A stretch of DNA of 35,316 nucleotides from Thermoanaerobacter sp049701115 (GTDB taxonomy: Bacteria > Bacillota > Thermoanaerobacteria > Thermoanaerobacterales > Thermoanaerobacteraceae): positions 1 through 35,316 of the forward strand of contig NZ_JBNATX010000021.1 in the NCBI RefSeq assembly GCF_049701115.1, in the 5' to 3' direction. The number at the start of each line of letters is the position of its first letter. The first letter of the stretch is position 1. Below the pieces are notes generated by a model. The model searched no databases and was not told where the DNA came from. It saw only the letters and a list, made by a program, of their open reading frames with translations. Shown here piece after piece: positions 23,072-30,508 of this stretch. Made by a program: the position numbers and the translations under genes.

Positions 23072-23518
23072 TCATACTACTTTTACTTCTTCCTTTTCTA
23101 CATCTATCAATCCATACTTTTGTGCAAGTAAAGCCGTAAACAACACTATATCATTACGCCACATATAATATGTACGTCGTTCTATATGTAACTTACTCTG
23201 GATATGCTCTGGTCCTAACTCTTCAAAATATTGCATCTCTAACAGCTTGCCTTTATCCGTGTCAGCAAATTTTTCTCTTGTTTTCTCAATTACTTTTATC
23301 CAGTTTTCTATTGTTTCTAATTCTTTGCTGAGAAGTCTGATCGCTGTTGTTGATGTAGGATCTGAATAATACCCAATGTTTTTTATATTAGCTTTTATGT
23401 TATTTTTTTGCCCGAACATTATCTCTTCACGTTTTTCTTTATACATACGCTTTAATTCAAAATACTTATAAAGCATTTTCTCGATTTCTTTGTAAATTTC
23501 TCTATCCAAAACCGCCAT
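23072..23518 (-). CDS. ArpU/RinA-type late transcription regulator
   Basis: A 148-residue protein starting MAVLDREIYKEIEKML, with a helical N-terminal half (FELKRMYKEKREEIMFGQKN, IRLLSKELETIENWIKVIEKTREKFADTD) and a sigma-like helix-turn-helix at the C-terminus (LEMQYFEELGPEHIQSKLHIERRTYYMWRNDIVLFTALLAQKYGL). This is the pattern of ArpU-family activators that switch on late genes in Firmicute phages. I chose ATG at 23518, 9 bases after GGAG; the longer frame to 23701 merely reads through the neighbouring gene. Its stop lies 19 bases before the late promoter -35. Confidence 0.87.
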   Translation of the reverse strand: MAVLDREIYKEIEKMLYKYFELKRMYKEKREEIMFGQKNNIKANIKNIGYYSDPTSTTAIRLLSKELETIENWIKVIEKTREKFADTDKGKLLEMQYFEELGPEHIQSKLHIERRTYYMWRNDIVLFTALLAQKYGLIDVEKEEVKVV

Positions 23519-23523
23519 TTGCA

Positions 23524-23724
23524 TCAGCTCCATTTTAAATTTCTTAGCTTCTCTTTTGTTGGCAAGTCTAAAAGCTCCTCTATTGCAACGTACAACCTCT
23601 CTTTTTTCTTCTCTTCCTCCCAAAGCTGTATTGCCTTGTCCACGTACTGTAGAAATAAAGTCATGTCTCCGTTCATATATCTCACAATTGCCCTTGAGCA
23701 ATATTGCAACACCTCAGGGCTCAC
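23524..23724 (-). CDS. Small helical protein before the late regulator (unknown)
   Basis: A 66-residue protein (MSPEVLQYCSRAIVRYMNGDMTLFLQYVDKAIQLWEEEKKKERLYVAIEELLDLPTKEKLRNLKWS), probably all alpha-helical. The GTG start has GAGGAGGT 8 bases upstream and overlaps the RusA stop codon. The stop falls just before the ArpU start, whose Shine-Dalgarno lies in the last codons of this gene. No family recognised. Confidence 0.7.
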   Translation of the reverse strand: MSPEVLQYCSRAIVRYMNGDMTLFLQYVDKAIQLWEEEKKKERLYVAIEELLDLPTKEKLRNLKWS

Positions 23725-24134
23725 GTCGATACCTCCTCTATTTCAATTTCTACTCTTGGCTCATCGCTGTAAAATTTGCGCACTATTGCTTCAACAATTT
23801 GTTTGTCATCATCGTATGCAAGATGATTAAGTGCATCTGTAACAATTTTACCTATATTGTCCCAGTCTGGTTTAATTGTCGGTCTAATTATACCCGCTAG
23901 CATAAGTTCTTTTTTCTTTTTTGAAGCACTGCTAGGAATTGGGAAATACGCAGTGATAGTCAGTTTGAGAGGTCCTTGAAATTGTTTATGGAAGTGTCGC
24001 ATAACATATAGTTCTTTTATGAATGTCTCGTAATCAACAGTTTCTTTTGGTGTATAAGTTATACCGTTCTTCAACACTCTAGGTCTTTGTTTTCCAAGTG
24101 GTTTGCCCGGTATCGTTAGAGTTATTCTATTCAT
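23721..24134 (-). CDS. RusA-family Holliday junction resolvase
   Basis: A 137-residue endonuclease (ITLTIPGKPLGKQRPRVL...TPKETVDYETFIKELY...KPDWDNIGKIVTDALNHLAYDDDKQIVEAIVRKFYSDEPRVEIEIEE). The KPDWDNIGK...DALN...YDDDKQI motif carries the metal-binding aspartates (Asp90, Asp92, Asp110). It resolves four-way junctions formed during phage replication and recombination before packaging. It lies late in the early operon. Confidence 0.95.
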   Translation of the reverse strand: MNRITLTIPGKPLGKQRPRVLKNGITYTPKETVDYETFIKELYVMRHFHKQFQGPLKLTITAYFPIPSSASKKKKELMLAGIIRPTIKPDWDNIGKIVTDALNHLAYDDDKQIVEAIVRKFYSDEPRVEIEIEEVST

Positions 24135-24182
24135 TTTGTATTCACCTTCTCTAATTTTTTTGTAGACGAACGATCAGTTCTT

Positions 24183-24365
24183 TCAAGCTTGTACCTGTTC
24201 ACTCTTCTTTGCCTCCCTCAACAACAACCGCAATCTAGCCTTTTCCGCCTGAAGCTGATAGAAAATCACTTCTTCAGCGTCCGTATCAGCGATTTTTAAT
24301 TGCTCTTCCAAGTCTTTTAATCTTTTTAATGTTTCTCTTATAAGACCGTCATAATCGTACATCAT
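24183..24365 (-). CDS. Small coiled-coil protein (unknown)
   Basis: A 60-residue, strongly helical protein (MMYDYDGLIRETLKRLKDLEEQLKIADTDAEEVIFYQLQAEKARLRLLLREAKKSEQVQA) with heptad-like leucines. The start lies two bases after the upstream stop codon, and GAGGTTGAG in the end of that gene may serve as ribosome site. No family recognised. Confidence 0.65.
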   Translation of the reverse strand: MMYDYDGLIRETLKRLKDLEEQLKIADTDAEEVIFYQLQAEKARLRLLLREAKKSEQVQA

Positions 24366-24367
24366 TA

Positions 24368-24634
24368 TTACTCAACCTCCAGCTCCAAATATTTTCTCCA
24401 GCACTTTCTGATATTGCATTCACCTATTTCTGCACATATTTCATCAATAACTCTATCTCGTCCTATACACGGCTTTACGTGTTCCCAAAAAAGCGGACAT
24501 GGTTCTTGTTTTTCTACTGTGCCGTCCGGAAAAGTAATTTCTATTATGCCTGCCATAATTTCATCTATAAATTTTTGTTTGTATTTTTCTTTATCTTCTA
24601 TCCTATCTAACAGCATCTTCTCAAATACTTTCAT
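24368..24634 (-). CDS. Small early protein (unknown), Cys-containing
   Basis: An 88-residue protein (MKVFEKMLLDRIEDKEKYKQKFIDEIMAGIIEITFPDGTVEKQEPCPLFWEHVKPCIGRDRVIDEICAEIGECNIRKCWRKYLELEVE). Five cysteines in the C-terminal half (CPLF, PCIG, ICAE, ECNI, KCW) could bind a metal. I chose ATG at 24634 because GGAGGGTGATAAGC lies immediately upstream. No family recognised. Confidence 0.7.
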   Translation of the reverse strand: MKVFEKMLLDRIEDKEKYKQKFIDEIMAGIIEITFPDGTVEKQEPCPLFWEHVKPCIGRDRVIDEICAEIGECNIRKCWRKYLELEVE

Positions 24635-24944
24635 GCTTATCACCCTCCCATACTTTTATTATTTCTTTTGTCCACTCTTTCGCATCTACAGGCGGACGTA
24701 AATTATACAATCTTACACATAAAAAACTATAACTCTCTTTCATAACTCTTTCTCTTTCTTCTTTCGCATAATCTTTTAAGCCAGCACCAAATTCTCTTGC
24801 AAGACGTAAACAACCTTCCCTACCCGCATAAATATTTTGTGTTTCTACCTCTCCACCAGTGCGCATAGGCAATGGACTACCTGCACTACCAAAATAAATC
24901 AATAAAGCTTTATATAATCTTTCCATGTACTCTTCCGCTGTCAT
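24621..24944 (-). CDS. Early-region protein (unknown)
   Basis: A 107-residue protein (MTAEEYMERLYKALLIYFGSAGSPLPMRTGGEVETQNIYAGREGCLRLAREFGAGLKDYAKEERERVMKESYSFLCVRLYNLRPPVDAKEWTKEIIKVWEG), with a helical start and an aromatic, basic middle. GGAGGGGGAAA precedes the ATG, which overlaps the upstream gene by four bases. No family recognised; operon position suggests a replication or DNA-metabolism accessory. Confidence 0.7.
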   Translation of the reverse strand: MTAEEYMERLYKALLIYFGSAGSPLPMRTGGEVETQNIYAGREGCLRLAREFGAGLKDYAKEERERVMKESYSFLCVRLYNLRPPVDAKEWTKEIIKVWEGDKHESI

Positions 24945-25504
24945 TTTCCCCCTCCCTCAACAAACTTTAAATGCTTTATATTTGTCCCGCTTTCAAGAGC
25001 TCTTACATGTTGCTGTGCTATTTGTTGAATATCTTCTTTTAAAGCAGCCGGTAATAAAGATTCTTTTCTTTCTCGCTCCTGTAGCTGCTCATACATCATA
25101 CGAAACTGACCACGTATGACATCAAGCTGTTCAGATAAACATATTTCTTCCCAGCCAATATATTCAACTACACGTCTAGTCCTTTCGCTCATACTTGCAA
25201 GAGCTTCAGCTTCACGATAGTATCCATAATTTCTAACAGCAGCCATAACCTCGCCCCATGCTTCTGCTGCCGTCAGTCGCTCTGTTTTTGGAGTCATAAT
25301 TTCAAAAACATTGCGTCTTATATCTGCTATGGTTGGTGGATATGTGTTCTCTAAAATGTGCTTTTTGACTACAACTTTAGCTACTTCAAACGGTATGTCT
25401 TTTAATAATTCAGCCCAAATATCTACTGTTTTTTCGCTTATATTCATGTTAGGATATGCTGCTCCTAACACCCCTAAAATTTGGATAACCTCTTTTTTTG
25501 TCAT
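24941..25504 (-). CDS. Replicative helicase loader/inhibitor, G39P-like
   Basis: A 187-residue protein. The N-terminal 70 residues match the SPP1 G39P-like loader fold (KKEVIQILGVLGAAYPNMNISEKTVDIWAELLKDIPFEVAKVVVKKHILENTYPPTIADIRRNVFE). The rest is helical with a Trp-containing WGEVMAAVRNYGYY segment and a charged C-terminal tail. It should deliver the host replicative helicase to the origin bound by the initiator encoded just upstream, with which its start overlaps (ATGA-type). Confidence 0.85.
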   Translation of the reverse strand: MTKKEVIQILGVLGAAYPNMNISEKTVDIWAELLKDIPFEVAKVVVKKHILENTYPPTIADIRRNVFEIMTPKTERLTAAEAWGEVMAAVRNYGYYREAEALASMSERTRRVVEYIGWEEICLSEQLDVIRGQFRMMYEQLQERERKESLLPAALKEDIQQIAQQHVRALESGTNIKHLKFVEGGGK

Positions 25505-26478
25505 TCTGAATTCATCTCCTTCTCAAGTTCTTCTTTATACAACCTCTCAAGGACATTCCACGACTTAGGTTTTGCTTCTTTGTTGTCGTAAGTACCCTCT
25601 AACACTTTGATAAAATTGTTATAGTTTATGAGCCAATCAAAATTACAACCGTTCCATTTACCAGACCTGCCACTCAAAAAATCGCTTTCCTCTGCTTTTC
25701 TAAAAACAGCTTCAATTTCTGTCCTGTCTCTAATTTTCTTAAGAAGTGCTTTTATTTGTTTCCTGCGCTTCTCTGATATAGTAACTACTCTAGGTAAACT
25801 GACACAAATGGAGTTATAGAGTTCTACCACTTCTTTTGGTGTAATGGCATTAATAGTTTTATTGTCATCATCATTCAGTGAGTCTTCAGTGAGTCGTGTG
25901 TCGTCAGTTTCATCTGACGACAATATATCTCTATATTCTTTTTCTTTTTCTTTTTCTTTTTCTTTTTCTTCTTCTTCTTTTTCTTCTTCTTTTTCTTGTT
26001 TGCCAAACGGTTTATGTAACTGTTTGGGTAACTGTTGTTCTAACTGTTCGCCTAACAGTTTCTCTAACCGTTCTAATAATGATGAATAGTGGCTTTTACC
26101 ATCTGCATATTTTTTTACAGTCTCATAAAAATCTCTGAGCAAAGGTGTTTTTGGAATTTCGTCTAGTTTTTGAGTTGCGCTTTTAACTTGATTGTGATTT
26201 TCAAGCGGATTGTGTTTTAAAAAGTTTATAATTAACACTACATGAGCAGTTTCATCGTACTTAACTAAACCGTTCGCTAACAGTTCACCTAACGCTTTGC
26301 GGAACCGTTCCGTTGTCCATCCTAAATCAAAACATGCATATGGCTCGGGCAAGAAATAGAACCCTAAAACATTCCGATGAGGAGAAGTTAAAAGATATAA
26401 CATAAGGTATCTAGCATCATCTGATACTAATCTCATTTTTTCATCTTGCCAGAATCGGCTTTCTACTCTTGTATACAA
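25501..26478 (-). CDS. Phage replication initiator (winged-helix replisome organizer)
   Basis: A protein of about 325 residues starting LYTRVESRFWQDEKMRLVSDDARYLMLYLLTSPHRN (winged-helix domain, about 1-100, with FRKALGELLANGLVKYD as the wing region). A charged linker follows (EKEEEKEEEEKEKEKEKEKE, about 167-186), then a DnaD-like C-terminal domain (VVELYNSICVSLPRVVTISEKRRKQIKALLKKI...FLSGRSGKWNGCNFDWLINYNNFIKVLEG). The TTG at 26478 lies 6 bases after GGGTGGGA; the longer frame to 26589 starts inside the neighbour gene with no domain support. The gene contains iteron-like repeats (26017-26076, 26268-26314), so the origin probably lies within it. Confidence 0.82.
   Translation of the reverse strand: MYTRVESRFWQDEKMRLVSDDARYLMLYLLTSPHRNVLGFYFLPEPYACFDLGWTTERFRKALGELLANGLVKYDETAHVVLIINFLKHNPLENHNQVKSATQKLDEIPKTPLLRDFYETVKKYADGKSHYSSLLERLEKLLGEQLEQQLPKQLHKPFGKQEKEEEKEEEEKEKEKEKEKEYRDILSSDETDDTRLTEDSLNDDDNKTINAITPKEVVELYNSICVSLPRVVTISEKRRKQIKALLKKIRDRTEIEAVFRKAEESDFLSGRSGKWNGCNFDWLINYNNFIKVLEGTYDNKEAKPKSWNVLERLYKEELEKEMNSE
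25938..25997. repeat. Simple-sequence (TTTTTC/TTC) tract inside the replication gene
   Basis: On the plus strand a run of TTTTTC hexamers passes into TTC triplets; on the coding strand it reads GAAAAA/GAA and encodes the Glu/Lys linker. The hexamer and triplet units keep the frame, so tract length can change without breaking the gene. Confidence 0.85.
26017..26076. repeat. Iteron-like array (five 12-bp repeats), candidate origin
   Basis: Five tandem 12-bp units start at 26017, 26029, 26041, 26053 and 26065; each begins TAAC[T/A/C]GTT followed by four variable bases. An inverted match lies just before (about 26005). The core AAC-N-GTT is palindromic. Repeats inside the initiator gene, as in lambda O and SPP1-type phages, suggest initiator binding sites. 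The repeats are seen; the origin role is inferred. Confidence 0.65.
26268..26314. repeat. Second cluster of AAC-N-GTT repeats
   Basis: Four units AAC-N-[G/C]TT start at 26268, 26279, 26291 and 26303, spaced 11, 12 and 12 bp, and share the core of the array at 26017. They lie within the winged-helix coding region. A weaker extension of the candidate origin. Confidence 0.45.
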
Positions 26479-26575
26479 CTCAAATCCCACCCTGTATAAA
26501 ATAATCTGGAAATACATAAGATATAATGGGATAGTATGCACATTTTCCGTCGAAAATTTTTTTAGAGAGAGGGCA

Positions 26576-27283
26576 TTAGCTCTCTGCAATGTAGACTTCC
26601 TTGCCTGTTAGCTCTTGTATCTCTCGCTTGAACCTTTCTGTATCGCTGTTGTTGTCGCTAAGGTGGAGAAGCCATATTTGTTCAACTTTACTCAGATCAT
26701 TTGCTTTCAAAAATTTTTTCACATTCTCAAGTGAGAAATGTGACTTTAACAACCTGTTTTTTAAATCTGCTTCTACTAAACCTTCCCCGACGTTGTTTTT
26801 AAGTATTTCTAAGGAATAGTTGCATTCAATCATTATGTGTGTAAGTCCTTTAAAGCGATATTTGACATAATATGTATCTGTTACATAAAGTAATTTCTCC
26901 TTTGTTATATTGCTATAAAGCAAAAACCCTAAAGGCTCAACTGCATCATGTTGCGTATCGAAAGGGAGAATAATCCATGTCCCAATTTTAAATTGTTGCT
27001 TCGCTTTTATAACATTTATCCTATGTCCTTCAAGCCCTAAAGCTTCTTTCGTTCCTTGAGACACATAAATATCTATTCCTGCTTTTAAAATGTCTTTAGA
27101 GGCTTTAGAATGATCTTTGTGTTCGTGTGTGACTAAACAAGCTACTATTTCATTTAATTTGAAATTTAATCTTTCTTTAATTTGCTGTATTGATATCCCA
27201 CATTCAAGAAGGAGAGGGGTAATGCCATCGCTAATGCGGTAGCAATTACCCTTACTCCCAGAAGCTAATACTTTTATGTCCAT
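26576..27283 (-). CDS. Metallo-beta-lactamase-fold hydrolase (YycJ-like)
   Basis: A 235-residue protein with the metal-binding motif THEHKDHS (about residues 52-59), an earlier SGSKGNCYRI start and later ligands in FDTQHDAVEPLGF, YVTDTYY and SHFSLENV. This is the YycJ-like branch often placed beside RecT in Firmicute phages; it may act as a nuclease or other phosphodiesterase during recombination. The start overlaps the RecT stop (TAATG). Confidence 0.88.
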   Translation of the reverse strand: MDIKVLASGSKGNCYRISDGITPLLLECGISIQQIKERLNFKLNEIVACLVTHEHKDHSKASKDILKAGIDIYVSQGTKEALGLEGHRINVIKAKQQFKIGTWIILPFDTQHDAVEPLGFLLYSNITKEKLLYVTDTYYVKYRFKGLTHIMIECNYSLEILKNNVGEGLVEADLKNRLLKSHFSLENVKKFLKANDLSKVEQIWLLHLSDNNSDTERFKREIQELTGKEVYIAES

Positions 27284-28140
27284 TAAAATCCCGGCCCCTC
27301 ATTTATGGTTAGTTGTTTTTCTCCTGTATTCTTGTTATTTTCTTCTTTGTACTCTACTTCTGGTATTTCTTCCTCATTTACTTCCACGTCTATTTCTTCT
27401 TTATTTGCTTTTTCTTCTATTTCTTGTGCTACTTCTGTTTCTATGTCCTCGTCTCTATCACTTTCAAGCGCTGTAATCATTTCTGTTGAAAGCATTCCAT
27501 ACTTAGATAGAAGTTTTCTTAAGACTGTTTTAAGTGCCATCTCTTCAAAGTTTGTTTTCCAAGCAGAATTATCGCTATGATAGGACTTTGAATATCTTTT
27601 TGCATGTGCTACCATTTCTGCATGTGTCATATAAACTGTCTTTTTAAATCCATTTATCAGCTCCATGTATGCAAAATATCCTTGAGGTTTGTCGCTTGTA
27701 GGTTCTCCTGTAAAGTGTATTTCTCCTGTTAATAAGTCTTTGTGGACCTTTATTCCTTCGTACACGATGCCAGCATTTATGTTCTTGTACTGCCCAGTCC
27801 TCATTGCAAGTTGAATATAGCCTTTATATCCAATTTGAAACTGCGGGATGTATTGCCCTTTTGAATTTTTATAAGGTACTATATATGCAAACCCCAACTG
27901 GCGATTTATTGGCAGTTTTAATGTTGCTGCTTTTAGAGCTTCCATAACTACTAAGTTCGGGTCGCATTGTTGTAGATAGGAATCCGTGCTATAAAGGTCT
28001 ATTATACTTGCTATAAATGCACCTGCATTTTCCTTTAATGCATTTTGAAATTGCTCTTTAACACTCTGTGCACTTAATACCATTTTTAATCTGTGTATAG
28101 GTCTCACTTGAATTTGTTTATCTTCTTTTTGAACAGACAT
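27283..28140 (-). CDS. recT: RecT-family single-strand annealing protein
   Basis: A 285-residue recombinase. The RecT core spans residues about 20-200 (FQNALKENAGAFIASIIDLYSTDSYLQQCDPNLVVMEALKAATLKLPINRQLGFAYIVPYKNSKGQYIPQFQIGYKGYIQLAMRTGQYKNINAGIVYEG). The C-terminal 70 residues are very acidic (EIEEKANKEEIDVEVNEEEIPEVEYKEE), a common regulatory tail. It anneals complementary single strands and probably works with the SbcC-like ATPase upstream and the metallohydrolase downstream. GGAGGT precedes the ATG, which lies two bases after the upstream stop. Confidence 0.95.
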   Translation of the reverse strand: MSVQKEDKQIQVRPIHRLKMVLSAQSVKEQFQNALKENAGAFIASIIDLYSTDSYLQQCDPNLVVMEALKAATLKLPINRQLGFAYIVPYKNSKGQYIPQFQIGYKGYIQLAMRTGQYKNINAGIVYEGIKVHKDLLTGEIHFTGEPTSDKPQGYFAYMELINGFKKTVYMTHAEMVAHAKRYSKSYHSDNSAWKTNFEEMALKTVLRKLLSKYGMLSTEMITALESDRDEDIETEVAQEIEEKANKEEIDVEVNEEEIPEVEYKEENNKNTGEKQLTINEGPGF

Positions 28141-28141
28141 T

Positions 28142-30043
28142 TTACATTACCTCCACTCTAAGTTTTTTATCTTTTTCGCTCACAATTAAGCGAATCTGCT
28201 GCCCTTTAGTGGGTAAAATTTGTGTTACTGCTTCAGCATTATCTATAAAAATTGGTGCAGTAAAGTTATAGTGTTCGGATAAGGTATTTATAATGTCTAG
28301 CCCAATGTTAATTTGTGCCCCATGATTTAAGTTTGAGTAAGGGATTCCGCCATAGAGAGTTTCACAAGTTTCTATTACAGCTCCATTTATTTGTACATCA
28401 AACAGCTTAAATCTGGCTAACTTAAATTTAGAATTTATCTTTTCTTCTAGCAAATTTACTTTGGTACGTATAAATTGTTCTGTAAGATATAATTCTTCCT
28501 CTAGTTTTTCATATTCCGCTGCAAGTTGTCTTTCTTGCTGTTTTAGTTCCTCAATTCTTTCTAGCCCTTGCTCATACTGTTCTATTTTTGCCAGTTCTTT
28601 TTCTGTATTTGCTATTTCTTCTTCTATTGCCTTAATCTCTTGCTTTATCTTTTCTACTGTCTCGGCATTACCTGCTTTTAATGTTCTAATCTCTTCTTCA
28701 AGCGCTTGTTTCTTTTGCAGCAATGAGTTGTCTGCTATTACCTTAAGCTCTCGTAGCTGCTCTATTTCGCGTTTTATTTTGTTTATCTCTCTATTTATCC
28801 TTTCTAGTTCTTCTTTTGCTTTATCTGCCTGTTTAATTCTTTCTTGATATTCAGCTTTTATCTTTTCTAGCTGTGCCCTCTTTTCCTTACCTTGCTTTGT
28901 TATTTGCTCTAGCTTCTGTGCCTTTTCTCTGTTGAATTTTGCTCGTGCTTCTTCGATTTTCTCAGCAGGCAGAAGCTGTCCACAAACTGGGCATATATCC
29001 GGGCTAGAAAATTCTTGTGAATTAATTTCATGCCATTGTTGCCTCAATTGTTCTAGCTCTTTTTCTAAAGCTGTCGTGTCTATTTCTTGGACTATTGTTC
29101 TAAGGTTTAGCTCTGAAGCTTTTATTTGAAGGTCCATTAAAAGCCTCTGTTTATCCACAATATTGTTGTCTATTTCTCTCTTAATTTCTGTTTCTTGTTT
29201 CAAAATCTCTGCTTCTAGCTCTCTGAGTTCTTTTGTTTTGTCTGCGATAATTCCTCCGCTTTCAGCTTGTATTAGCTCTTTTTGCTTTTGTTGTAGTTCT
29301 TGTTTTAATATGCTTAGTTTCTCTTTCAAGGCCTTTTGGTTTATGTTTTCTATGTCTGGAAGACCCCTCTCAACTTCATCTATTCTAATAGGGATTTTCT
29401 CAAGTTCTTTATTTATTTCAGATTTTTTTATAGTGATAATCTTACGGTAATCTTCTAATTTACGGCCTTGAAGAATTTCCGGTAGTTTTGATAAAGCTTT
29501 ATTAGACGCTATAACTTCTTCATCTGATATATCTCCGCATACCTCAAGCAAAAGCTTTCTTCTTTCTTGCCAAGAAAGATGTTCATTAAAATAAAGTGGA
29601 TTTGTTAAAAGTTTAAAAACATCTTCGTTAGCAATTTCTGATATTTTTGCGTCATACTCACTTTTCTTTACTGGCACACCATCAATAAAGTAATCTGTTG
29701 TGTGTCCAGTGAATTCCGCCATTGCTGAGCCTCTTTTTTTTGTCCATTTTTCCTTGAAAACTTTCTTTAGAGTCAATTGTTTGCCATTTACATCTAAAAT
29801 AGCTTCAACTTCATGGTCTAATCCGTGTAATGGCTGCCCATTTTTATCTAACGTTTTTATCTCAAAGTCCTTACGATTCAGACTGTCTTTATCAAACAAC
29901 AGCCACGTAAATGCATCAAACAATGTCGTTTTCCCTGTTGCATTATCGCCATACACGTTTACGTTTCTGTCACCTGCATCCAGTTCAAATTCCTTTATGC
30001 CCTTAAAATTTCTAAGCTTTAACTTCAGCAGTTTTATATTCAC
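28142..30043 (-). CDS. SbcC/Rad50-like AAA ATPase with zinc hook
   Basis: A protein of about 633 residues. Walker A GDNATGKTT (about 32-40) is followed by a long coiled coil with a zinc hook CPVC (about 349-352) and a second coiled coil. The C-terminal lobe has NLNHGAQINIGLDII where the ABC signature would be and a Walker B-like APIFIDNAEAV (about 596-606). It should tether or process DNA ends in the phage recombination module with RecT. The start is GTG at 30043, 9 bases after GGAGG; a GTG at 30049 is only 3 bases away. The Walker B catalytic Glu is replaced by Asn. Confidence 0.9.
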   Translation of the reverse strand: MNIKLLKLKLRNFKGIKEFELDAGDRNVNVYGDNATGKTTLFDAFTWLLFDKDSLNRKDFEIKTLDKNGQPLHGLDHEVEAILDVNGKQLTLKKVFKEKWTKKRGSAMAEFTGHTTDYFIDGVPVKKSEYDAKISEIANEDVFKLLTNPLYFNEHLSWQERRKLLLEVCGDISDEEVIASNKALSKLPEILQGRKLEDYRKIITIKKSEINKELEKIPIRIDEVERGLPDIENINQKALKEKLSILKQELQQKQKELIQAESGGIIADKTKELRELEAEILKQETEIKREIDNNIVDKQRLLMDLQIKASELNLRTIVQEIDTTALEKELEQLRQQWHEINSQEFSSPDICPVCGQLLPAEKIEEARAKFNREKAQKLEQITKQGKEKRAQLEKIKAEYQERIKQADKAKEELERINREINKIKREIEQLRELKVIADNSLLQKKQALEEEIRTLKAGNAETVEKIKQEIKAIEEEIANTEKELAKIEQYEQGLERIEELKQQERQLAAEYEKLEEELYLTEQFIRTKVNLLEEKINSKFKLARFKLFDVQINGAVIETCETLYGGIPYSNLNHGAQINIGLDIINTLSEHYNFTAPIFIDNAEAVTQILPTKGQQIRLIVSEKDKKLRVEVM

Positions 30044-30227
30044 CTTCACCAGCCTCCTCCAACTGCTTTTCTAAGTCTCTTATCCATTCCAGTCTTTTCT
30101 TTTTGTCTGCTTCTAGCTTTGCCGCTTGCTCTAAATAAACTGTCTGTTCCTCTATGATTTCCTCAATTTCTTTCTTATACACACGTATAAGCCTTTTTAT
30201 GTTGTTTATGCCCCACTCCGAAAGCAC
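30012..30227 (-). CDS. Small coiled-coil protein upstream of the ATPase (unknown)
   Basis: A 71-residue helical protein (MLSEWGINNIKRLIRVYKKEIEEIIEEQTVYLEQAAKLEADKKKRLEWIRDLEKQLEEAGEGEYKTAEVKA). The GTG start has AGGGGG 8 bases upstream. It overlaps the ATPase gene by about 32 bases. No family recognised. Confidence 0.68.
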   Translation of the reverse strand: MLSEWGINNIKRLIRVYKKEIEEIIEEQTVYLEQAAKLEADKKKRLEWIRDLEKQLEEAGEGEYKTAEVKA

Positions 30228-30247
30228 TTTATTTTCCCCCTTTCATG

Positions 30248-30300
30248 TGATATAATTGCTGTAAGGATTTTTTCTTTGTGCCTTTTGCAGGCACTTTTTT
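30248..30300 (+). ncRNA. Possible short plus-strand transcript (promoter plus terminator)
   Basis: TGATATAAT (extended -10, TATAAT at 30251-30256) is followed about 22 bases later by a GTGCC-TTTTGCA-GGCAC hairpin and TTTTTTATTT. Both signals read on the plus strand, against the early operon, and would give an RNA of about 35-40 bases in the gap between two genes. The -35 is weak. Elements are seen; a real transcript is inferred. Confidence 0.35.
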
Positions 30301-30493
30301 ATTTGTCTCTTTCTGTCTTTTTGAAAGTATTGTACATCTCTTTTACTTCACGTATTTCTTCCTGTATCTCGTTCTGCCATCCTGCTTCTGTTTCTGCTAA
30401 AAGCAAGATAGCACAGCTTTTGTATTTTTCGCTGTAAAAAGCACATCTTTCTCTTCTACATTCTACATTTAGCAAAGGACAAGTTTTTTTCAT
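30299..30493 (-). CDS. Small Cys-rich early protein (unknown)
   Basis: A 64-residue protein (MKKTCPLLNVECRRERCAFYSEKYKSCAILLLAETEAGWQNEIQEEIREVKEMYNTFKKTERDK). The first 27 residues hold four cysteines (CPLLNVEC, ERC, SC), likely a small zinc site; the rest is helical. I chose ATG at 30493, 8 bases after GGAGG, over TTG at 30499. No family recognised. Confidence 0.72.
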   Translation of the reverse strand: MKKTCPLLNVECRRERCAFYSEKYKSCAILLLAETEAGWQNEIQEEIREVKEMYNTFKKTERDK

Positions 30494-30508
30494 TTTCAAA
30501 TCCTCCTT

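Noticed and set aside
23519..23701. Upstream extension of the ArpU-like frame
   Set aside because: It overlaps another gene that has its own start and ribosome site; the ArpU fold starts at MAVLDREI.
26017..26076. 12-bp repeats as a CRISPR array
   Set aside because: Units are tandem with no spacers, lie in a coding region, and no cas genes for adaptation or effectors are present; the Cas2-like gene at 30994 is a stand-alone SinR-type relative.
30278..30300. GTGCC/GGCAC hairpin as terminator of the early operon
   Set aside because: On the minus strand it is followed by AAAGAAAAAA, not T; the T-run lies on the plus-strand side only.
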